This document shows, piece by piece, positions 23,453-25,259 of a stretch of 25,259 nucleotides of DNA. The notes below the pieces were generated by a model. That model was not told where the DNA came from and ran no database searches. It saw nothing but the letters and a program-made list of their open reading frames with translations. This stretch comes from an uncultured Elusimicrobiales bacterium (lineage in GTDB: Bacteria; Elusimicrobiota; Elusimicrobia; Elusimicrobiales; Elusimicrobiaceae), in contig CALUQA010000172.1 in assembly GCA_944322775.1 (NCBI GenBank), positions 1 through 25,259 on the forward strand, given 5' to 3'. Positions within the stretch are counted from its first letter, which is position 1. Every line of letters starts with the position of its first letter. The translations under genes were made by a program, and so were the position numbers.

Positions 23453-24708
23453 TTATTCGTATTTTAAGGCGTCCACGGGTTTAAGTTTGGCCGCCTGCCA
23501 GGCCGGATAGAGTGCAAAAAGAAAACTGGTGGACAAACCAATAAAAATGGAAAGCACCACCACCCACCAGGAAAACGTCATTTGGAATACATTTTGCGCT
23601 ATATACAGCAAAACGCAATACCCCAGAAACATGCCGGCTATGGAGCCGCACAGGCCCAGCAGCATAGCTTCAATCAGAAATTGAAATAAAATATCCTTTC
23701 GGGTGGCACCCAACGCGCGGCGTATGCCAATTTCTTTGGTGCGTGAATAAATGACGGCCAGCGTTACGTTCATAATGCCTATTCCGCCGGCAATCATGGC
23801 AATAAAACCTAATAAAAGCATGTTTTTGAGATCTTGGTAGGCGGCCTTGGTGTTTTCCCGTACGTCATCTCTAAAAAATTTAATTTTCGGTTTTTCTTCT
23901 TTGCCAAATTGAGAACGCAAAAAGCTTATCGTCTGGGCTGCGGCCGAATTGGCCAAGCTTTCTTTTCCGGTCACAATGCGAATATCCGTTGAAAAATTGT
24001 CCCTAAAAGAAAATTGCAAATCCTGCCAGGTAGTATAAGGCAATAACAAGAGGGGGTGGGGTCTCTATAGTGGGAAAATCGGGGGTCTTGTTCGATGGGC
24101 GGCACGTGCAAAATGCCCACGATGGTAATTTGTTCATTTCCTACTTGCAGATTTTGATTGAGCAAATTGTTGCGGTATGTCAGCTCTTGAAAGTCAATGG
24201 GGGGAATCCCATCATCGGAAATTGCGGTATATACAGGAAAATTTCTTTTTTTCTTTTCCCTGGGGAAAGACATAATAACGCCTATGCGGTGATGGTTTTG
24301 CACATCTTGCCAATTTATAAAACGTCCTTCCAGTTTATAGGCAAAATCGACATCTTTCCAAGTAGGCAAAACCCCTTTAAAAGATAAATTGTTCACGAGT
24401 CGGGATTTGTAAAAAATTTCATTCCAGCCCCAGTCCGTGGTTAGCGACAGAGAGGACCCCTTTGGCAAAAGATATAAAAAATCTTTATATTGCGTCAGCG
24501 AAATGGCATTTTCGGTGGAAGTGGAAATCCGCCCTTTTCCTCCTATTTCTACGGCCTTGTCTATGGTGCTGTAGCGCTGGCTGAGAATGCTAAGCGTATA
24601 AAAAAAGGTAGCTATGCCTATGGCGATGGCAAAGAAACTTAAAAAGCTGCGCAGTTTGTGAGCTTTAATCTCGTCCCAGCCGGTAAGAACCAAATCGGGT
24701 AATGTCAT
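23453..24708 (-). pseudogene. MacB/FtsX-type ABC transporter permease, interrupted by a one-base frameshift
   Basis: Two overlapping frames together encode one permease of about 418 aa. The first (24708 to about 24052) gives the N-terminal cytosolic part, first transmembrane helix (about residues 19-45) and periplasmic MacB_PCD-like domain. The second (about 24052 to 23453) gives the rest, with three C-terminal helices, the FtsX signature SRTKEIGIRRALGATRKDIL and the typical ending PAWQAAKLKPVDALKYE. The frames join at GGGGG (24052-24056). One more base there would read DPTPLLLLPYTTW smoothly; as written, frame one runs into unrelated residues and stops at 23971. The ATG overlaps the ATPase stop (ATGA), as expected for this operon. 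It may be a true mutation, slippage-controlled, or a sequencing/assembly error. Such pairs export peptides or lipoproteins; the substrate is unknown. Confidence 0.85.
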
Positions 24709-25259
24709 ATAATTTTGCCGTCCTTCATATGAATAGTGCGGTGTGTGCCGGCGGCTATTTTAGGGTCGTGCGTAACGATAATAATGGTCATGCCGTCTTT
24801 GTTTAAATCCTGCAGGAGGGAAAGGATATCCTGGCTGGATTTTGAATCCAAATTCCCCGTGGGTTCGTCTGCGAGTATAAGGTCTGGTTTATTAGCCAAA
24901 GCACGCGCGCAGGCCACGCGCTGGCTTTGGCCGCCGGAAAGCTGCAGCGGCGTGCTGAAAAGTTTTTTCTCCAGCCCGACGCGCCGCGCCAGCTCTTGCG
25001 CACGCGGTAAAATAAGGCTGCGTTTCATGCCGCTGTAGCGCATAGGCAGGGCTATGTTTTCCAATACGGACAAACGCGGCATTAAATTAAAAGACTGAAA
25101 AATAAACCCAATATTTTCCCGGCGGGTGCGGGAACGAACGGTATCATTCATTTTTGCCGTGGGCAATCCGTTTAAAAAATATTCGCCTCCGGTGGGCTCG
25201 TCCAAAAGACCTAAAATATTAAGCAGGGTGCTTTTGCCGCAGCCGCTGGGGCCCCTGAT
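24705..25259 (-). CDS. ABC transporter ATP-binding protein (MacB/LolD type), 5' end outside window
   Basis: The 184 residues visible are in frame to the window edge, so the true start lies beyond 25259. The sequence opens inside the Walker A region, GPSGCGKST. It continues with EYFLNG, Q-loop FIFQSFNLMPRLSVLEN, ABC signature LSGGQSQRVACARAL, Walker B LILADEPTGNLDS and switch HD in IIIVTHD. The FQSFNLMPRLSVLENI and ADEPTGNLDS phrasing is typical of the MacB/LolD/FtsE group. All nucleotide-binding motifs are intact. It pairs with the permease downstream through a 4-nt ATGA overlap; a membrane-fusion partner would be expected upstream, outside the window. Confidence 0.93.
   Translation of the reverse strand: MRGPSGCGKSTLLNILGLLDEPTGGEYFLNGLPTAKMNDTVRSRTRRENIGFIFQSFNLMPRLSVLENIALPMRYSGMKRSLILPRAQELARRVGLEKKLFSTPLQLSGGQSQRVACARALANKPDLILADEPTGNLDSKSSQDILSLLQDLNKDGMTIIIVTHDPKIAAGTHRTIHMKDGKII

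Noticed and set aside
1..25259. CRISPR arrays, insertion sequences, prophage genes or integrases
   Set aside because: No regularly spaced repeats, transposase motifs or phage genes were seen; composition and gene density look uniform.

Overview
The window is a compact stretch of a Gram-negative (diderm) bacterial chromosome, roughly half G+C, with short intergenic gaps and genes on both strands in small units. Diderm envelope genes are plentiful: LptF/LptG, Kdo transferase WaaA, a heptosyltransferase-type GT9 enzyme, a small outer-membrane barrel and a very large SprA-type barrel. The combination of a SprA-like protein, a membrane Ser/Thr kinase with a TPR ectodomain and a lone RR-GGDEF protein fits a gut-type Elusimicrobiota genome. 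That placement is inference from gene content; rnpB in this window would be the best marker to test it.

Layout. 1-1.8 kb (minus): a small barrel protein and murB, then tRNA-Asp behind its own promoter. 1.9-3.4 kb (plus): phosphoglucomutase. 3.5-4.4 kb (minus): receiver-GGDEF protein. 4.5-5.8 kb (plus): cation/proton antiporter. 5.8-7.25 kb (minus): murI and pgeF, both serving peptidoglycan precursor quality. 7.36-8.84 kb (plus): TPR-TM-Ser/Thr kinase. 8.84-9.0 kb (minus): a possible small RNA. 9.1-10.0 kb (minus): CorA. 10.2-10.9 kb (plus): nucleoside phosphorylase-like protein. 11-13.15 kb (minus): lptF-lptG. 13.36-22.39 kb (plus): giant SprA-like gene, comF, waaA and a 511-aa GT9 protein with a duplicated N-domain. 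22.4-25.26 kb (minus): ABC ATPase (cut by the window end), a frameshifted MacB/FtsX-type permease, rnhA and RNase P RNA.

Functionally the region is dominated by envelope construction: wall precursors (MurB, MurI, PgeF), sugar phosphate supply (Pgm), LPS core assembly and transport (WaaA, GT9, LptF/G) and outer-membrane proteins. Four rho-independent hairpins with A-tracts on one side and T-tracts on the other sit between convergent units and probably serve both strands.

The most noteworthy points are these. (1) A SprA homologue without any other type IX secretion gene nearby. (2) A repeated promoter design in which a TATAAT-like box lies 6-7 nt before an ATG with no Shine-Dalgarno sequence, predicting leaderless mRNAs. 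(3) A GT9 protein with two N-terminal Rossmann halves and one C-terminal half. (4) An RNase HI with a C-terminal tail ending in a sliding-clamp-like peptide. (5) A kinase with inverted topology and an HCD catalytic loop. (6) A candidate small RNA between the kinase and corA. (7) A one-base frameshift in the permease at a short homopolymer.
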